NCBI RefSeq assembly: GCF_965232525.1
Contig: NZ_OZ246980.1
Location: forward strand, 3,100,001 to 3,164,000
Direction of reading: 5' to 3'
Length of the DNA: 64,000 nt
Source: Bauldia sp965232525
GTDB taxonomy: Bacteria > Pseudomonadota > Alphaproteobacteria > Rhizobiales > Kaistiaceae
Made by a program: the position numbers and the translations under genes. Within the stretch, counting starts at the first letter, position 1; the number at the start of each line of letters is the position of its first letter. The notes under the pieces are model-generated. The model saw nothing but the letters and a program-made list of their open reading frames with translations, had not been told where the DNA came from and searched no databases. This document shows positions 7,811 through 16,483 of this stretch, one piece after another.

Positions 7811-8716
7811 TTAGCGTCGGTCCCTGATCAATTCCTGCAGCATGGTCCGCTCCTCCTCGGTCAAGTCCGTGAGGGGAGGGCGGACGTGCCCGGTCTCGAA
7901 ACCCCGCAGCGCGACGCCGGCCTTGATGGCGGAGACTGCGTAGCCGGCCTTACGATCGCGGATCTTGGCGAACGGATAGTAGAAATCGCGCAGCATGGCC
8001 TTGCAGGTCGCGTCATCCTCTGAAATGACCGCGCCATAAAACGCCAGCGCCGTCTCGGGCACGAAGTTGAACACGGCCGAGGAGTAGGTATCGACACCGG
8101 CCGCGCGAATGGCCTGCGCAAAAAGTTCGTGGGTCGGCATGCCACCGATGTAGGCGAGCCGGTCGCCGAGTCCCAAGGTGATCCGCCGGATCGTGTCGAT
8201 ATCGCCGGTACCGTCCTTGAAGCCAATCAGGTTCGGACAGGTGTCCGCCAATCGCGCGATTGTCTCGGCCGAGCAAACCGACTGGCCGCGGTTGTAGACG
8301 ATCACGCCCATGGCCGTCGCTTGGCAAACCGAACGGATATGCGCTTCGATCCCGTCCTGCGGGGCGCCGATCAGATAATGCGGCAACAGCAAGATGCCGT
8401 CGCCGCCCGCTTCCTCGATGCCCCGAGCCATGTCGCAAGCCATTCGTGTACCGTACCCACAACCGGCGACGATCGGCTTGCCGGGTTGCGCGGCCTTCGC
8501 CGTCTTGGCCACCTCGACTACTTCAGCCGGGGTCAGCGAAAACAGCTCCCCGGTTCCGCCGGCGACGATCAGCGCGGCGATGGCGTGCGGCGACAGCCAC
8601 TCGAGATGAGCCGCGAATGCCGCCTCGTTGAATCGATCCTCGGCATCGAACGGTGTCACGGGAAACGACAGGAGACCGGACCGAATAATGTCTCGGAGCT
8701 CGGTGGGCGCGATCAT
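7811..8716 (-). CDS. kdgD: 5-dehydro-4-deoxyglucarate dehydratase
   Basis: A 301-residue TIM-barrel enzyme of the DHDPS/NAL superfamily. KdgD dehydrates and decarboxylates 5-dehydro-4-deoxy-D-glucarate to 2,5-dioxopentanoate in the cytoplasm. Visible features are LLSFPVTPFDAEDRF at the N-terminus, GGTGELFSLTP, the conserved tyrosine in VIVYNRG near residue 150, and the Schiff-base lysine in IGFKDGTGD near 184. I prefer the ATG at 8716 (MIAPTELRD), because it aligns with the family start and has GGAG upstream; an ATG at 8728 would add four residues. It follows an aldolase paralogue and udh, completing the oxidative uronate route except for the final semialdehyde dehydrogenase, which is not in this window. 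Confidence 0.93.
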   Translation of the reverse strand: MIAPTELRDIIRSGLLSFPVTPFDAEDRFNEAAFAAHLEWLSPHAIAALIVAGGTGELFSLTPAEVVEVAKTAKAAQPGKPIVAGCGYGTRMACDMARGIEEAGGDGILLLPHYLIGAPQDGIEAHIRSVCQATAMGVIVYNRGQSVCSAETIARLADTCPNLIGFKDGTGDIDTIRRITLGLGDRLAYIGGMPTHELFAQAIRAAGVDTYSSAVFNFVPETALAFYGAVISEDDATCKAMLRDFYYPFAKIRDRKAGYAVSAIKAGVALRGFETGHVRPPLTDLTEEERTMLQELIRDRR

Positions 8717-8763
8717 TCCATTCTCCATTCATCGGGGCTGCGCCCGGACGAATTCCATGCGGG

Positions 8764-9663
8764 CTAAAGAAGATTGTTGTCGTCGAGAAACTTCGTGAGC
8801 CTGGCCGTCTGTTCGTCTGTCAGTGGCCAGGCGGAGGGCGGACGTGCGGCACCACAATCCTCACCCATCAGCTTCAGCGCGGCTTTGACTCCGGACACGT
8901 TTGCGCCGCCTTGTTCCTCGGCGCGGATATCCTCGAAAACCTGCATCTCGGCAATCAGCCGTCGCGCCCGCGCATAGTCGCCGGCTTCGAGTGCCTGTGA
9001 GATCGAGACCGATTGGGCAGGCCAAACGTTGATGAGACCCGAGGTGAAGCCGCGAGCACCGACCGCGTAGAAGGCCGGCGCCCAGGTCTCGGCGAGCCCC
9101 CCGACCCACACTACGTCGTCTGGCGAGGCGTCGATGGCGGCCTTGAGTTTCATCGGATTGGGCGTCGCCCATTTGACGCCAACGACCGAGGGCAACGCGC
9201 AAAGCGCCGCGATGACATTGACGCCGATCGCGTCGTTCCTGATGTAGAGAATGAGCGGCAGACCGTCGCCGGCGTCCGAAATCCGCGTGACGTAGTCGAC
9301 CAGCCCGCGTGGAGCCACAAAGGGGTCCGGTGGTTGATGGATCATCAGCGCGGCGGCGCCGGCGTGTGCCGACGCGATCGCAAGGCTCCGTGCGTCTCTG
9401 ATGCCGCGCCCGACGCCGGCGACCATGGGCACGCGGCCGGCGATGTGGTTTGCGGAGCCGCGCACCATGGCGACGGCTTCGTCGGTGGTGAGCGCGTAGA
9501 ATTCGCCCGTGTTGCCGTTGGCCGTCAGGATGTCGACGCCGGCGCCGATCGCCCGATCGACAATCGGTTTCTGGCGCTCGGGCGCGATGTCGCCGACCGC
9601 ATCGAATGGCGTAACCAGGATGCCCGAAATACCCCTGAGGGCGGTCTGTAGGTCGTTGCTCAC
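8764..9663 (-). CDS. dihydrodipicolinate synthase/N-acetylneuraminate lyase family aldolase
   Basis: A 299-residue TIM-barrel protein with the family pattern: GILVTPFDA at the N-terminus, NGNTGEFYALT near residues 49-59, a tyrosine in LILYIRN and a probable Schiff-base lysine in VGVKWATPNP near residue 164. It is a paralogue of KdgD directly downstream (47-base gap). The divergent sequence after the lysine suggests a different keto-acid substrate, perhaps another 2-keto-3-deoxy sugar acid. Lysine-pathway DapA is unlikely because of the operon setting. Confidence 0.88.
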   Translation of the reverse strand: MSNDLQTALRGISGILVTPFDAVGDIAPERQKPIVDRAIGAGVDILTANGNTGEFYALTTDEAVAMVRGSANHIAGRVPMVAGVGRGIRDARSLAIASAHAGAAALMIHQPPDPFVAPRGLVDYVTRISDAGDGLPLILYIRNDAIGVNVIAALCALPSVVGVKWATPNPMKLKAAIDASPDDVVWVGGLAETWAPAFYAVGARGFTSGLINVWPAQSVSISQALEAGDYARARRLIAEMQVFEDIRAEEQGGANVSGVKAALKLMGEDCGAARPPSAWPLTDEQTARLTKFLDDNNLL

Positions 9664-9701
9664 TGAGCGTTCTCCAGTGGTCCGGTCCCGCTTCGCTGTG
9701 G

Positions 9702-10496
9702 TCAGCTCTCCTGGATGCCGGCCGCGGTGAACTGGCCGCCCTGAAAGCGAGAGTTGGGGGAATCCGGATCGGGTTTGCCCATTTCGTCATCCAGCCGTTC
9801 GCGATAAGTCTCGGCGTTATCCTGCGGATGCCATCCCAGGTAAGAGACCGAACTGTTGTCCCACCAACTCTCGTCGTTGGCCGAGGCGCCATAGATGATC
9901 GGGCAGCCGAGGACAGGGACCCGGAAGATGCACTCGATCATCCGGACGAAGTCGTCGTAGCTCATCCAGGTTGACAGCATCCGGTGGTTCGTGGGCTGCG
10001 GAAAGCAGGAGCCGATGCGCACGCAGGCGGTCTCGATCCCGAATTTGTCATGATACATCGAAGCCAGTGCTTCGCCGAAGACCTTGGAGACGCCGTAGAG
10101 GCTGTCGGGGCGCGTCGGCGAGGCAGCGTCGATGCGTTCCGTCTGGCGATAGAACCCGATGGTGTGGTTCGTACTGGCGTAGACAATGCGAGGGTTCCCG
10201 TGCTTGCGGGCCGCCTCATAGAGGTTGAACATGCCGTCGATGTTGGCGTTGCGAACAACCTCCCAGTTGCTCTCGGTCGCCTGGCCACCGAGGTGAACGA
10301 TCCCGTCGCAACCATCGACAAGCGCGTCGACGGCCGCGCCATCCGCCAGATCGCATTTGACGATTTCCTCGTGGGGGGCCGCTTCGCCCATATCGCTTCG
10401 GCTGGAAAGGCGCATCGTCTCGGCCAGGTGAGTCAGGCGCTGACGGCACATCGATCCGAGTTTTCCGGCCGCGCCGGTGATCAGCAGTCTTTTCAT
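9702..10496 (-). CDS. udh: uronate dehydrogenase (NAD-dependent)
   Basis: A 264-residue extended-SDR enzyme. Uronate dehydrogenases oxidise D-glucuronate or D-galacturonate with NAD to the aldarolactone. Motifs seen are the Rossmann GAAGKLG near residues 8-14, GIVHLGGQ near 67, SxxN in ASTNHTIG near 108, and the YGVSK active site near 134. The closing segment with SWWDNSS and YLGWHPQDNAE is characteristic of uronate dehydrogenases rather than of UDP-sugar epimerases. It lies between the MR/MLE dehydratase/lactonase genes and two DHDPS-type genes, in agreement with the oxidative uronate pathway. Confidence 0.9.
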   Translation of the reverse strand: MKRLLITGAAGKLGSMCRQRLTHLAETMRLSSRSDMGEAAPHEEIVKCDLADGAAVDALVDGCDGIVHLGGQATESNWEVVRNANIDGMFNLYEAARKHGNPRIVYASTNHTIGFYRQTERIDAASPTRPDSLYGVSKVFGEALASMYHDKFGIETACVRIGSCFPQPTNHRMLSTWMSYDDFVRMIECIFRVPVLGCPIIYGASANDESWWDNSSVSYLGWHPQDNAETYRERLDDEMGKPDPDSPNSRFQGGQFTAAGIQES

Positions 10497-10584
10497 TATG
10501 GGTCCTTTCGATAGCGCGTCGGAGTTCGGGCAAGAGAGCGGGCGGAATGCGTCCTGTCTTATGGCCCGGTCTCAGCTAGGTGGG

Positions 10585-11763
10585 TCATGGGTATCCATAG
10601 GAGCCGTCCGGCCGGACCGGGATCTTCCGCTCCCAATGGACGTAGCGGTCGGTTCGCAGATAGTCCTCGTCGATTTCGACACCCCAGCCCGGTCGATCTG
10701 GCCTCAGTTCTAGGTATCCGTCCGCGGGCAGGTAAGGGTCGACAACGTAGGCCGCCTTGTCCGCGCTGCTTTCCATGCCGTCGCTGTGATAGGCGGCGCC
10801 GGTAGGGAGGCGGTACTCGAGAATCTTGAAGTTCGGCTGCGCGGCGCAAAAGTGAAGATTGACAGCGGTCGCCAGTGGCCCCATCGGGTTATGGGGCGCG
10901 ACCGTGACGTAATGCGCCTCCGCGATGGCCGCGATCTTGCGCATCTCGAGAAGCCCGCCGACCACGCAGATGTCCGGCTGAATGATGTCCGCGCCGGCGC
11001 AGTCGAGCAGCCGGGCGAATTCGAACCGCGAATAGAGACTCTCGCCGGTGGCCAGCGGAACGTTGAGCTGTGCCTTGAGCCGTCCCCAGGCTTCGATGTT
11101 CTCCGGCCGCATCGGCTCTTCGAAGAAGAGCGGGTGAAACGGCGCGAGAGCGTTGCCGAGCTGAACAGCCTGCCACGGCTCGAAGATTTTGGCGTGGGCA
11201 TCGAAGGCGAATTCGTAGTCGGGACAAATCTCGACGAGCCGGCCAACCCAGTCGGATGTGGTGGAAATCACCTTGCTCCACGGGTTGGCATGAATGTCGA
11301 TCCGGTAGGGCGAGAGTTTGAATGCCGTCAGCCCGTAGGTCTGATGCATCTCATCGCAGTAATCGCGCACGGTCTCGGGTTCGGGTGCGGTGTAGACACC
11401 GAGATAGACCCGCACGCGGTCCCGGACGTGGCCGCCCAGAAGTCGGTAGACGGGCACGTTCAGCGCCTTCGCCGAGATGTCCCACAGGGCGTGATCGATC
11501 GCCGAGATCGCGGCGAGACCCAAGGCGCCGGGCGGAAATCGCGACTGCTGGATCAGCTTCAGGATCAGGCGTTCGATCCGCGTTGGATCCTCGCCTTCGA
11601 TCTGAAGGTAGAGGTAGTCGAGGAGGGGCGACAGCGCACGATCCGGTCCGTGATTGTAGCACTCGCCCCAGCCGGTGATGCCTTCGTCAGTGTCGATGGC
11701 AACGATGACCCGTGGCCGGTCACGGTCGCGCGTCATGTAGGAGCGTAGCCCGGTGATCTTCAT
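10585..11763 (-). CDS. MR/MLE (enolase) superfamily sugar-acid dehydratase, galactonate/mannonate dehydratase-like
   Basis: A 392-residue cytoplasmic enzyme. The N-terminal capping domain (MKITGLRSYMTRD, then TDEGITGWGECYN) is followed by a barrel with magnesium ligands in FDAHAKI (Asp, plus a catalytic-type His two residues later), FFEEPM and ATGES, and a conserved His in VAPHNPMGP. The D-x-H arrangement is that of galactonate/mannonate/gluconate-type dehydratases rather than muconate cycloisomerases. I use the ATG at 11763 (MKITG), four bases after the SMP-30 stop; a start at 11778 would overlap that gene. In the operon it could dehydrate an aldarate or aldonate, feeding KdgD or the aldolase paralogue. 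Confidence 0.88.
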   Translation of the reverse strand: MKITGLRSYMTRDRDRPRVIVAIDTDEGITGWGECYNHGPDRALSPLLDYLYLQIEGEDPTRIERLILKLIQQSRFPPGALGLAAISAIDHALWDISAKALNVPVYRLLGGHVRDRVRVYLGVYTAPEPETVRDYCDEMHQTYGLTAFKLSPYRIDIHANPWSKVISTTSDWVGRLVEICPDYEFAFDAHAKIFEPWQAVQLGNALAPFHPLFFEEPMRPENIEAWGRLKAQLNVPLATGESLYSRFEFARLLDCAGADIIQPDICVVGGLLEMRKIAAIAEAHYVTVAPHNPMGPLATAVNLHFCAAQPNFKILEYRLPTGAAYHSDGMESSADKAAYVVDPYLPADGYLELRPDRPGWGVEIDEDYLRTDRYVHWERKIPVRPDGSYGYP

Positions 11764-11767
11764 CGGC

Positions 11768-12646
11768 CTATCCCGCAAACCGCGCCTGGGGCACGCCCGA
11801 AACGCCCAGGCCGTTTATCGCGAACAGGCCGCCGGCTTCCGGCTGCCGGGGATCCTCCTCGCCGCCGGTACCGATCGAGGTGACGAAAAGGATGTCGAGG
11901 TCAGCGCCGCCAAACATCGGCTTGGTCGGCCGCTCGATCGGCATTTCGACAATCCGGTCCACCTTACCCTCCGGTGTGATGCGGACGACCTGCCAGCCGC
12001 CAACCCCGGCCATCCAGTAACAACCATCGGCGTCGACCGTGCCGCCGTCGGGACGGCCTGCCACTTCCCTGGTATCGAAGAAGACGCGTTGCCCCGACGG
12101 GGCGCCGGTGTCGAGATCGTAGTCACAGGCCCAAATCGTTCGGACCTCGGGGTAGGAGTCGGAGAAATACATCGTCCGACCGTCCGGCGAAAACGCGGAG
12201 CCGTTGGTCGTGTACATCTTGTCGAAGTGCGCGGTGACACGACCATCAGGGTCGTACCGGTAGAACTGACCCTGGCGGGCGGGCGGGCCGCCGTCCTTCA
12301 TGGTTCCGGCCCAAAAACGGCCGCGCGGGTCCGTCGTGCCGTCGTTGAAGCGATTGCCGGGGAGGTCTTTCTCGGGATCGGTGAGGGCGTGTTTTACACC
12401 GGTTTCGGGATCGTAGTCGTAGAAGCCGCTTTTTGCCGCGACGATCAGCCCGCCGGAATCGCGCCGCGCCAGACAACCGACCGGTTCGCCGAAATCGAAC
12501 ACAGCGTTGTCACCGCTGGTAGGATCATGGCGATGAATAAGCCCGGCCTTGATGTCCACCCACCACAGCGCGGCATCGCCGACATCCCACACCGCGCCTT
12601 CGCCCACGAGCGAACGGCTGGGCACTATGCATTCGATCGTGACCAG
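11768..12646 (-). CDS. SMP-30/gluconolactonase family protein, probable CTG start
   Basis: A six-bladed propeller lactonase of about 292 residues that would hydrolyse the aldarolactone made by uronate dehydrogenase. Family blocks are LVGEGAVWDV near the N-terminus, GNRFNDGTTDPRGRFWAGTM in the middle, GSAFSPDGRTMYFSDS, and VDADGCYWMAGVGG, including the usual metal-binding Glu, Asn and Asp. The first ATG/GTG/TTG in frame is GTG at 12625, with no ribosome site. The CTG at 12646 lies right after the gntR stop, has AAGGGGGAA five bases upstream and supplies VTIECIVPSRS, which matches the usual family N-terminus. I therefore extended the gene, though the start remains open. Confidence 0.88.
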   Translation of the reverse strand: MVTIECIVPSRSLVGEGAVWDVGDAALWWVDIKAGLIHRHDPTSGDNAVFDFGEPVGCLARRDSGGLIVAAKSGFYDYDPETGVKHALTDPEKDLPGNRFNDGTTDPRGRFWAGTMKDGGPPARQGQFYRYDPDGRVTAHFDKMYTTNGSAFSPDGRTMYFSDSYPEVRTIWACDYDLDTGAPSGQRVFFDTREVAGRPDGGTVDADGCYWMAGVGGWQVVRITPEGKVDRIVEMPIERPTKPMFGGADLDILFVTSIGTGGEEDPRQPEAGGLFAINGLGVSGVPQARFAG

Positions 12647-13372
12647 TTATTCCCCCTTGAAAACTCGGCGCTCCGAGCCATCGATGTGTATGGACATCGC
12701 CGCCTTGGCGGCAGCGGTGTCGCCCGCCTCGAGTGCGTTCAGGATGGCGCCGTGCTCGGCGCTCATGTCCCGCTTACCTTTTCGGTAACCTGTCCGGCCG
12801 AGGCTTCGGACAAATCTGCCGATGAACTTCCATTGGGGCCGGAGCATACCAACAGTTTCAACCAGGAAACGGCTGTCAGACAACTCGGCGATCTTGGCGT
12901 GGAAACGAATATCGGCGTCGATCGTCGCCTCGCCGTTGTCGATAAGCCGATCGGTGTCTTCGAGGATTTCCCGCAGCTCCGCCAGACCTTTCGCGTCGAC
13001 GCGTTCAGCGGCACGGGCGACGGTTTCCGTTTCCACGGTCTTGCGAAATCGAAAGTAGCAGGCAATGTCGTCGATGCTCTCAAGCGGACCGTATCCGCTT
13101 CCCTCCGATGGGGTCCCGCTGCTGACAAAGGACCCCGCGCCGCGCCGCGAAACGATGAGTCCATCCTCGCGAAGCCTTGAAAGCGCTAGTCTTATCACCG
13201 GCCGCGAGACGCCGAACTCGGCGGCGAGTTCGTTTTCGCTCGGCAATTTCTGCCCAAGTGAGTACTGGCCGAGGCGGATTGCATCCAGAAGTCGAGCATA
13301 GACCCCATCCTCAAGCCGTTGGCCTGAGCCCTTTGGGGCCGTTGGCAACTCGGCGTGTGTGATGCTGTCCAT
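12647..13372 (-). CDS. FadR-subfamily GntR transcriptional regulator
   Basis: A 241-residue repressor-type regulator. The N-terminal winged helix (LGQKLPSENELAAEFGVSR, then LSRLREDGLIVSRRGAGSFV, residues 39-84) is followed by an all-helical FCD effector domain with histidine/aspartate metal-ligand positions such as DADIRFHAKIAE near 155 and EHGAILNALEAGD near 205. It is the first gene of the uronate operon and is divergent from the binding-protein gene at 13509. A perfect palindrome lies in the spacer at 13436-13450. It probably controls both the uronate operon and the transporter in response to a sugar acid; that ligand is inferred. Confidence 0.93.
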   Translation of the reverse strand: MDSITHAELPTAPKGSGQRLEDGVYARLLDAIRLGQYSLGQKLPSENELAAEFGVSRPVIRLALSRLREDGLIVSRRGAGSFVSSGTPSEGSGYGPLESIDDIACYFRFRKTVETETVARAAERVDAKGLAELREILEDTDRLIDNGEATIDADIRFHAKIAELSDSRFLVETVGMLRPQWKFIGRFVRSLGRTGYRKGKRDMSAEHGAILNALEAGDTAAAKAAMSIHIDGSERRVFKGE

Positions 13373-13435
13373 CCGACGCTCCGTGGCGGCCGCCTTGGCC
13401 TCTCGACCGTCTGATTACAACACTACCAAATTTGT

Positions 13436-13450
13436 TTGACAAGTTGTCAA
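13436..13450. promoter_or_regulatory. candidate GntR operator TTGACAA-G-TTGTCAA
   Basis: A perfect inverted repeat of seven bases per arm around one central G lies in the spacer between the divergent gntR gene (start 13372) and the binding-protein gene (start 13509). Size and symmetry suit a FadR-type GntR dimer. The left arm reads TTGACA, so the site could also overlap a -35 box. It is the only strong palindrome in the spacer. Confidence 0.6.
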
Positions 13451-13508
13451 TAAAATGCAGGCATGAAAAACGCAATTCGAGAGAATGGGTATCCAGGGAG
13501 GAAAGCCT

Positions 13509-15431
13509 ATGACGACAAAATGGCCCAATGCGCCTTTTGCGATGCTTGCAGCGGGCGCGATCATGCTTCCGGCCGCGGCATTCGCGGCCAACGAGGCGCC
13601 CACGCTGGCGGAACAGGTTGCTGCAGGCACCCTGCCGCCCTTGGAGGAACGACTGCCGAGCCAGCCCGAGGTGGTCGAACCCTTGGAAGGCGTCGGCACT
13701 TACGGCGGAACCTTGCGGCGCGTTCTCGGCGGATCGAACGACCACAATTCGATCCTGCGGATTGTCAGCCCACAGGGCCTGACGCGGTGGAACCCGGACT
13801 TCACGGCCGTGATCCCGAACGTGGCCGAAAGCTGGACCGTCAATGACGAGGGCAGCGAGTTCACCTTCAAACTCCGTGAGGGGATGAAGTGGTCGGACGG
13901 TCAGCCCCTGACGGCAGACGACATCATGTTCTATGTCGACGATCTGCTCCACAACGACGAATTCTACCCCAACCCGCCGGCCCGTTACGTCGTCGACGGC
14001 GAGGTCATGACCGCCGAGAAGGTCGACGATAATACCGTCACGCTGAAGTTCGCCGCCCCCTATGGAACGTTCCTGACCGAGCTGGCGACGCCACTGGCGC
14101 AAGAGCCGGTGTTGTGGGCCAAGCACTACTGCATGCAGTTCCATCCGACCTACAATCCCGACGTCCAGGCGATGGTCGATTCCAGCGCCGCCGTCGAGGA
14201 TTGGCCGGGCCTGTTCCGCCTCAACTGCGGTGAAGTCGAAGCCCCCAACCGTTGGGCGAATTCGGAGCGGCCGACGCTCGATCCATGGGTTGTTGTCGGC
14301 GATGGCTACGACGCCGGTGCGACCCAAGTGGTGATGGAGCGTAACCCCTACTTCTGGCAGGTCGATACCGCCGGCAATCAGTTGCCGTACATCGATCGTC
14401 TGGAAATGAATGTCGCTCAGGACAACCAGACAATCGTTCTGGAGGCGATCGCCGGCAACATCGACATGCAGCGCCGTCGGATCGACAACTTGTCGAACAA
14501 GCCGGTGTTTGCAGAGAACGCGGAGAACGGCGAGTACGAGATCCTCGACATGGTCAACTCGTCCTCGAACGCGATGGTCCTGCACATGAACCACACCCAC
14601 AAGGATCCGGTGATGCGTGAGCTTCTTCGGAACAAGGATGTGCGGATTGCGCTGTCGCTGGCCATCGACCGGGACGAGATCATCGACATCGTCTACCAGG
14701 GCCAGGGCGAGCCATGGCAGATCGGACCGCGTCCGACCCATCCGCTCTACAACGAGCAGCTTGGGCGTCAGCACACCGAGTATGATCCCGATCGTGCCAA
14801 CGAACTTCTCGACGCCGCGGGTTATGCCGAGCGCGATGACGAGGGCTTCCGTGTTCTGCCCGATGGCCGGCGCATGACCTTCAACGTCGAGTACACCGGC
14901 ATCGAGCAGCCCGATTGGGGCGACGCACTGGAGATCATCGGTGCGCAGTGGGAAGAGATCGGTGTCGACCTCAACATCAAGTCGGTCGAGCGGTCGATCT
15001 ACTACAGCCGCGGCGAAGCCAACGAGCATGACTTCATGGTCTGGGGCGCGCCCGGTGGCCTCGATCCCACGCTCAGCCCGCGCGACGTGATCGCGGTGCA
15101 TCCGCAGGCGAGCTGGTTCGCCATTCCCTGGACGCGCTGGTATCTGTCGGGCGGCGCCGACGGGGAAGAGCCGACCGAGTCGATGAAGGAACGGCTTGCC
15201 CTCTATGACGCCTTCAAGAAGGAGGCCGATCAGGACAAGGCGCTCGATATCTTCCGCCAGATCCACCAGATGGCGGCGGATGAGTTCGAGATCTTCGGCG
15301 TCTCGTTGGCCCCGAATCTCGTCGGCGTGGTCAAGACCAATCTGCGCAACGTTCCGCGTCAGATTCCGGCATCGTGGATGTATCCGGATCCCGGTCCGAC
15401 GTTGCCGCAAACTTACTTCTACGCCGAGTAG
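13509..15431 (+). CDS. ABC transporter substrate-binding protein, family 5 (Dpp/Opp type), long form
   Basis: A 640-residue exported binding protein. A signal peptide (NAPFAMLAAGAIMLPAAAFA) precedes the mature protein. The family-5 signature region is VVPNV-like here as VIPNVAESWTVNDEGSEFTF with MKWSDGQPLTADDIMFYVDD near residues 120-145. It is about 100 residues longer than DppA-type proteins. The start is ATG 13509 with AGGGAGGAA upstream; an earlier ATG at 13485 lacks a site. It heads the operon with two permeases, a fused ATPase and a sugar-acid dehydratase gene. This arrangement suggests a sugar acid or oligo-uronide ligand, though peptides cannot be excluded. Confidence 0.93.
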   Translation: MTTKWPNAPFAMLAAGAIMLPAAAFAANEAPTLAEQVAAGTLPPLEERLPSQPEVVEPLEGVGTYGGTLRRVLGGSNDHNSILRIVSPQGLTRWNPDFTAVIPNVAESWTVNDEGSEFTFKLREGMKWSDGQPLTADDIMFYVDDLLHNDEFYPNPPARYVVDGEVMTAEKVDDNTVTLKFAAPYGTFLTELATPLAQEPVLWAKHYCMQFHPTYNPDVQAMVDSSAAVEDWPGLFRLNCGEVEAPNRWANSERPTLDPWVVVGDGYDAGATQVVMERNPYFWQVDTAGNQLPYIDRLEMNVAQDNQTIVLEAIAGNIDMQRRRIDNLSNKPVFAENAENGEYEILDMVNSSSNAMVLHMNHTHKDPVMRELLRNKDVRIALSLAIDRDEIIDIVYQGQGEPWQIGPRPTHPLYNEQLGRQHTEYDPDRANELLDAAGYAERDDEGFRVLPDGRRMTFNVEYTGIEQPDWGDALEIIGAQWEEIGVDLNIKSVERSIYYSRGEANEHDFMVWGAPGGLDPTLSPRDVIAVHPQASWFAIPWTRWYLSGGADGEEPTESMKERLALYDAFKKEADQDKALDIFRQIHQMAADEFEIFGVSLAPNLVGVVKTNLRNVPRQIPASWMYPDPGPTLPQTYFYAE

Positions 15432-15448
15432 CCGCGGGCGCGTGAAGT

Positions 15449-15474
15449 GCCGGCCCGCGATCCCGCGGGCCGGC
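15449..15474 (+). terminator. strong intercistronic stem-loop after the binding-protein gene
   Basis: A perfect 11-base-pair GC-rich stem (GCCGGCCCGCG paired with CGCGGGCCGGC) with a four-base ATCC loop lies 17 bases after the binding-protein stop and 22 bases before the permease start. Only three T residues follow, so full termination is unlikely. Such structures commonly protect the upstream mRNA and let the binding protein be made in excess over the membrane subunits; that role is inferred. Confidence 0.7.
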
Positions 15475-15496
15475 TTTAGGACCAGCCGAGGATCCG

Positions 15497-16483
15497 ATGA
15501 TCTGGCGCTACATCCTAAAGCGGATATTTTGGATGATACCGTTTCTGTTCGCGGTATCGGTGGTTGCGTTTCTGCTTATTCAGGCCCCGCCGGGCGACTA
15601 TCTGACGACCTACATCGCCAAGCTCGGCGAGTCGAACGAGACGCTGGACCAGGCGTCGGTCGACAATCTGCGGCAGCGGTTCGGTCTGGATCAGCCGCTC
15701 TACATCCAATACTTCAAATGGGTCAGTCGCCTGCTTGTCGGCGACTTCGGCATGAGCTTCGAGTGGCGCCAGCCGGTCAGCGAACTGGTCTGGTCGCGCA
15801 TGATGCTGACGCTGTGTCTGTCGATGGCGGCGTTGCTGTTTACGTGGGCCGTCGCCTTTCCGATCGGCGTCTATTCGGCGGTCAAGAAGTATTCCGTCGG
15901 CGACTATGTCGCCACCACGATCGGCTTCATTGGCCTCGCGACGCCCAACTTCCTGCTGGCGCTGATCCTGATGTATGTCGGCGTCGTCTATTTCGGCACC
16001 GATGTCGGCGGGCTATTCTCCGACGAATACAAGAACGCCCCCTGGTCCTGGGGTAAGTTCGTCGATCTGCTCAAGCACCTCTGGCTGCCGGTCGTCGTGC
16101 TCGGTACCTCCGCTACCGCGAGCTTGATCCGCATCATGCGGGCCAACCTGCTCGATGAACTGGAAAAGCCGTATGTCGACACGGCACGCGCAAAGGGCCT
16201 GAGCGAGTTCTGGCTGATCATGAAATACCCGGTCCGGGTCGCGCTCAATCCGTTCATCTCCACCATCGGCTGGGTGCTGCCGAACCTGATCTCCGGGGCT
16301 GTCGTCACTGCGATTGTCTTGAGCCTTCCAACCGCGGGACCGTTGATGCTGCAGGCCCTGTTGTCGCAGGACATGTACTTGGCCGGCGCCTTCGTGCTCC
16401 TCCTGTCGTCGTTGACCGTCATCGGCATGCTGATCTCGGACATCCTCCTGGTGCTGCTCGATCCGAGGGTGAAATATGAGTGA
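15497..16483 (+). CDS. ABC transporter permease, DppB/OppB family
   Basis: A 328-residue inner-membrane permease with a first helix at residues 10-30, an extracytoplasmic N-terminal segment containing LRQRFGLDQPLYIQYFKWV and LVGDFGMSF, and five further helices. The EAA loop is near residues 228-247 (RAKGLSEFWLIMKYPVRVALNP) and the protein ends LLVLLDPRVKYE, as is standard for DppB. GAGGA lies five bases before the ATG. The stop overlaps the next permease gene by eight bases. It is paralogous to the partial permease at the window start. Confidence 0.94.
   Translation: MIWRYILKRIFWMIPFLFAVSVVAFLLIQAPPGDYLTTYIAKLGESNETLDQASVDNLRQRFGLDQPLYIQYFKWVSRLLVGDFGMSFEWRQPVSELVWSRMMLTLCLSMAALLFTWAVAFPIGVYSAVKKYSVGDYVATTIGFIGLATPNFLLALILMYVGVVYFGTDVGGLFSDEYKNAPWSWGKFVDLLKHLWLPVVVLGTSATASLIRIMRANLLDELEKPYVDTARAKGLSEFWLIMKYPVRVALNPFISTIGWVLPNLISGAVVTAIVLSLPTAGPLMLQALLSQDMYLAGAFVLLLSSLTVIGMLISDILLVLLDPRVKYE

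Noticed and set aside
13311..15410. A 699-residue minus-strand open frame
   Set aside because: It is the mirror of the binding-protein gene at 13509-15431, which has a signal peptide, ribosome site and family motifs; the antisense product has none.
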